Shown here one piece after another: positions 62,694 to 64,000 of a DNA stretch of 64,000 bases. Each line of letters opens with the position of its first letter. Position 1 is the stretch's first letter. Origin of the DNA: Pseudomonas sp. FP198 (lineage in GTDB: Bacteria > Pseudomonadota > Gammaproteobacteria > Pseudomonadales > Pseudomonadaceae). Location: contig NZ_CP117452.1 in assembly GCF_030687895.1 (NCBI RefSeq), forward strand, positions 2,125,501 through 2,189,500, given 5' to 3'. The notes beneath the pieces were generated by a model that was given only the letters and a program-made list of their open reading frames with translations, did not search any database and was not told the origin of the DNA. Made by a program: the position numbers and the translations under genes.

Positions 62694-62829
62694 GGTGATA
62701 CTCCTTCCTTCAATGTCTGAACGTTAGGTGTCATGCCACCAGCAGGGTTCGTTGCGGCTGATCAGCGGTCGGTCGCACGTCTCGCATCGCTTGTGGTCCA
62801 TCATTTATCGAGTGAAGAGAGGAAGGTCC

Positions 62830-63330
62830 ATGGAATCCTGGTGGGATGAAGTCTGGATAACCCTGCAAGCTGAATTCGCCGACATCACCGATACCGAGCA
62901 GATGACACGGGTGACGGTACGCCTGGTGATGGCTGCACTGCTGGGAGGCATCCTGGGATTCGAGCGTGAGCACAAGGGCAAGGCCGCCGGCGTGCGCACC
63001 CATATGCTGGTGGCGCTGGGCGCTGCGCTGTTCGTGCTGGTGCCGCAGATGTCCGGTTCCCAGGCCGACGCGATGAGCCGGGTGATCCAAGGCGTCGTCG
63101 CCGGCATTGGCTTCCTCGGCGCCGGCACCATCCTGAAAAACGACAATGGCGACGAAAGCCACGTAAAAGGCCTGACCACCGCCGCCGGCCTGTGGATGAC
63201 CGCCGCCATCGGCGTTGCCGCCGGATTGGGCCGCGAAGCGACAGCGGTGCTCAGTACGGTGCTGGCGCTGGCGATTTTCAGTGTGATGCCGATGATTGTT
63301 CGCGCGTTGGAGAAAAACGAAAAGTTGTAA
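62830..63330 (+). CDS. MgtC/SapB family membrane protein
   Basis: 166-residue inner-membrane protein with four to five helices. GGILGFEREHKGKAAGVRTHMLVALGAALFVL and GIGFLGAGTILK are the hallmark segments of the MgtC/SapB family, linked to magnesium limitation and, in MgtC proper, F1Fo-ATPase modulation. This is the short form without the C-terminal ACT-like domain of virulence MgtC. ATG 62830 follows GGAAGG. No magnesium-sensing leader is evident. Confidence 0.9.
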   Translation: MESWWDEVWITLQAEFADITDTEQMTRVTVRLVMAALLGGILGFEREHKGKAAGVRTHMLVALGAALFVLVPQMSGSQADAMSRVIQGVVAGIGFLGAGTILKNDNGDESHVKGLTTAAGLWMTAAIGVAAGLGREATAVLSTVLALAIFSVMPMIVRALEKNEKL

Positions 63331-63359
63331 CCATTCGCCCGGACGGGGCATGGAATCCT

Positions 63360-63447
63360 GTGGGAGCGAGCCTGCTCGCGAAGGCGGAGTAATCAGCACC
63401 ACCTATGCTGACTGGCACGGCGCTTTCGCGAGCAGGCTCGCTCCCAC
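63360..63447. repeat. REPIN after the MgtC-like gene
   Basis: Inverted REP type A copies at 63360-63381 and 63426-63447 with a 44-bp spacer. Confidence 0.9.
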
Positions 63448-63470
63448 AGGTTTATCACTGATCTGTCGAA

Positions 63471-63635
63471 TCAAGCCCGCTCTGGCGGCGCCTCGCTCGG
63501 CGGATCGCCCAATGGCGGTTGCGGGTCCAGCGGTGGGTCTTTCTCTGGAATCGGTTCGGGATCCGGACCGGGTGGCGGCAGGGTCGGGTCGTCGATGTTC
63601 GGATCGGGTGTTTCGGCCGGGATGGGAATGGTCAT
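63471..63635 (-). CDS. very small proline-rich protein (54 residues)
   Basis: A 54-residue frame from ATG 63635 to TGA 63471, preceded by GGAGG about ten bases upstream. The sequence is extremely rich in proline and acidic residues (PAETPDPNIDDPTLPPPG and later PPLDPQPPLGDPPSE), without hydrophobic segments. I recall similar short proteins annotated as hypothetical in Pseudomonas. Function unknown; it would be disordered. It could be missed by gene finders because of its size. Confidence 0.6.
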   Translation of the reverse strand: MTIPIPAETPDPNIDDPTLPPPGPDPEPIPEKDPPLDPQPPLGDPPSEAPPERA

Positions 63636-63844
63636 TCGATCGGGCCTCCGGGGCGGATGTGGCTTGAGTCGTGCTTGTCTGGTTGACCATGGCCCGACGG
63701 GTTTGATTCCCCGCTGCCGACCAGTAAATCGCGCTGAACTTTTGGTCGCCGGTCCGGTTCGGAGCTTAAGTGAGTTAAATCAGGGACCCATTGGGCCTTT
63801 ACCGCCACAAGCGCGTCCATGGGGCGTAGAAGGAGCGATGCTCG

Positions 63845-64000
63845 ATGACTGCCGAACAGCCGACTGACCTGGTGTACAACCCGCATCTGCCGTTGTCCCA
63901 GGCCTTGTTATTGCCACGTATTGCGATTGAAAACACCATGCCGGTGATCGATGGCGGACAGTTTGCCGCCAAGGCCCTGGCCGGACGGGACGTGACGGTG
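63845..64000 (+). CDS. glgE: alpha-1,4-glucan:maltose-1-phosphate maltosyltransferase-like gene (start only)
   Basis: The first 52 codons (MTAEQPTDLVYNPHLPLSQ, then LLPRIAIENTMPVIDGGQFAAKALAG) match the N-terminal domain of GlgE, the GH13 enzyme that extends alpha-glucan with maltose-1-phosphate. ATG 63845 is preceded by AAGGAG about ten bases away. The rest is outside the window, so catalytic residues cannot be checked. In Pseudomonas this gene usually begins a trehalose/glycogen cluster. Confidence 0.8.
   Translation, partial: MTAEQPTDLVYNPHLPLSQALLLPRIAIENTMPVIDGGQFAAKALAGRDVTV

Noticed and set aside
1..64000. CRISPR arrays, tRNA or rRNA genes, prophage or IS elements
   Set aside because: None were seen; the only repeats are REP elements and the 39-bp coding array.

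Overview
The window is a stretch of Pseudomonas chromosome, most likely from the fluorescens group. The evidence is a complete leucine/isovalerate (liu) cluster, a PrrF-type iron sRNA, a Crc-sequestering sRNA with a CbrB/sigma-54 promoter, and many copies of the GTGGGAGCGAGC.. REP/REPIN family typical of this group. Coding density, GC content and codon use look uniform. I see no prophage, transposase, CRISPR array, rRNA or tRNA, so this is core-like chromosome with several lineage-specific oddities.

Layout. 1-1.8 kb: an ABC-transporter ATPase running off the left edge, divergent from an IclR regulator. 1.9-5 kb: an ECF sigma/anti-sigma pair divergent from a catalase-like peroxidase and cytochrome b561; both sides carry the same GGAATAA-N15-GTCT promoter. 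5-7.8 kb: an M14 carboxypeptidase, a Fur-controlled PrrF sRNA, a small DUF6124-like protein and a LexA-fold repressor that has lost its protease residues. 7.8-17.4 kb: liuABCD, an acyl-CoA synthetase, a CrcY/CrcX-like sRNA, HMG-CoA lyase and liuR, with three LiuR-type palindromes. 17.5-24 kb: a LysR regulator and acyl-CoA dehydrogenase, a frameshifted oxaloacetate decarboxylase gene, and an AruF/AruG-like pair next to an N-formylglutamate amidohydrolase. 24.4-34.9 kb: a CobC-like phosphatase with cobF, an FtrA-type regulator with a rhodanese, an amino-acid binding protein, an AstE-like hydrolase, an esterase, two LysR genes each divergent from a probable target, and a two-gene small DMT exporter.

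35-47 kb: selD-selU, an exported histidine phosphatase, two glutathione transferases, a hemB with the zinc-type cysteine motif, a DUF1615 lipoprotein, an exported protein made of nine 13-residue repeats, and the pqiA-pqiA-pqiB-pqiC lipid-transport operon with pqiA split in two. 47-64 kb: DNA polymerase II, aldo/keto reductase, periplasmic aldose epimerase, a lipoprotein, a TauE/SafE permease, an erythromycin-esterase gene broken by an in-frame TGA, a DUF4174 protein, class C beta-lactamase, a DyP peroxidase, an SDR, a MocR regulator, ccoG, a MgtC-like protein, a tiny proline-rich protein and the start of a glgE-like gene.

Themes. Carbon-catabolite control appears several times: the Crc-sequestering sRNA lies inside the leucine-catabolic cluster, and A-rich Crc/Hfq-type motifs precede the acyl-CoA synthetase, acyl-CoA dehydrogenase and epimerase start codons. 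Iron and oxidative stress appear as PrrF, the ECF/peroxidase module and DyP. Two genes carry single-base lesions (frameshift and nonsense), which may be real decay or sequencing error.
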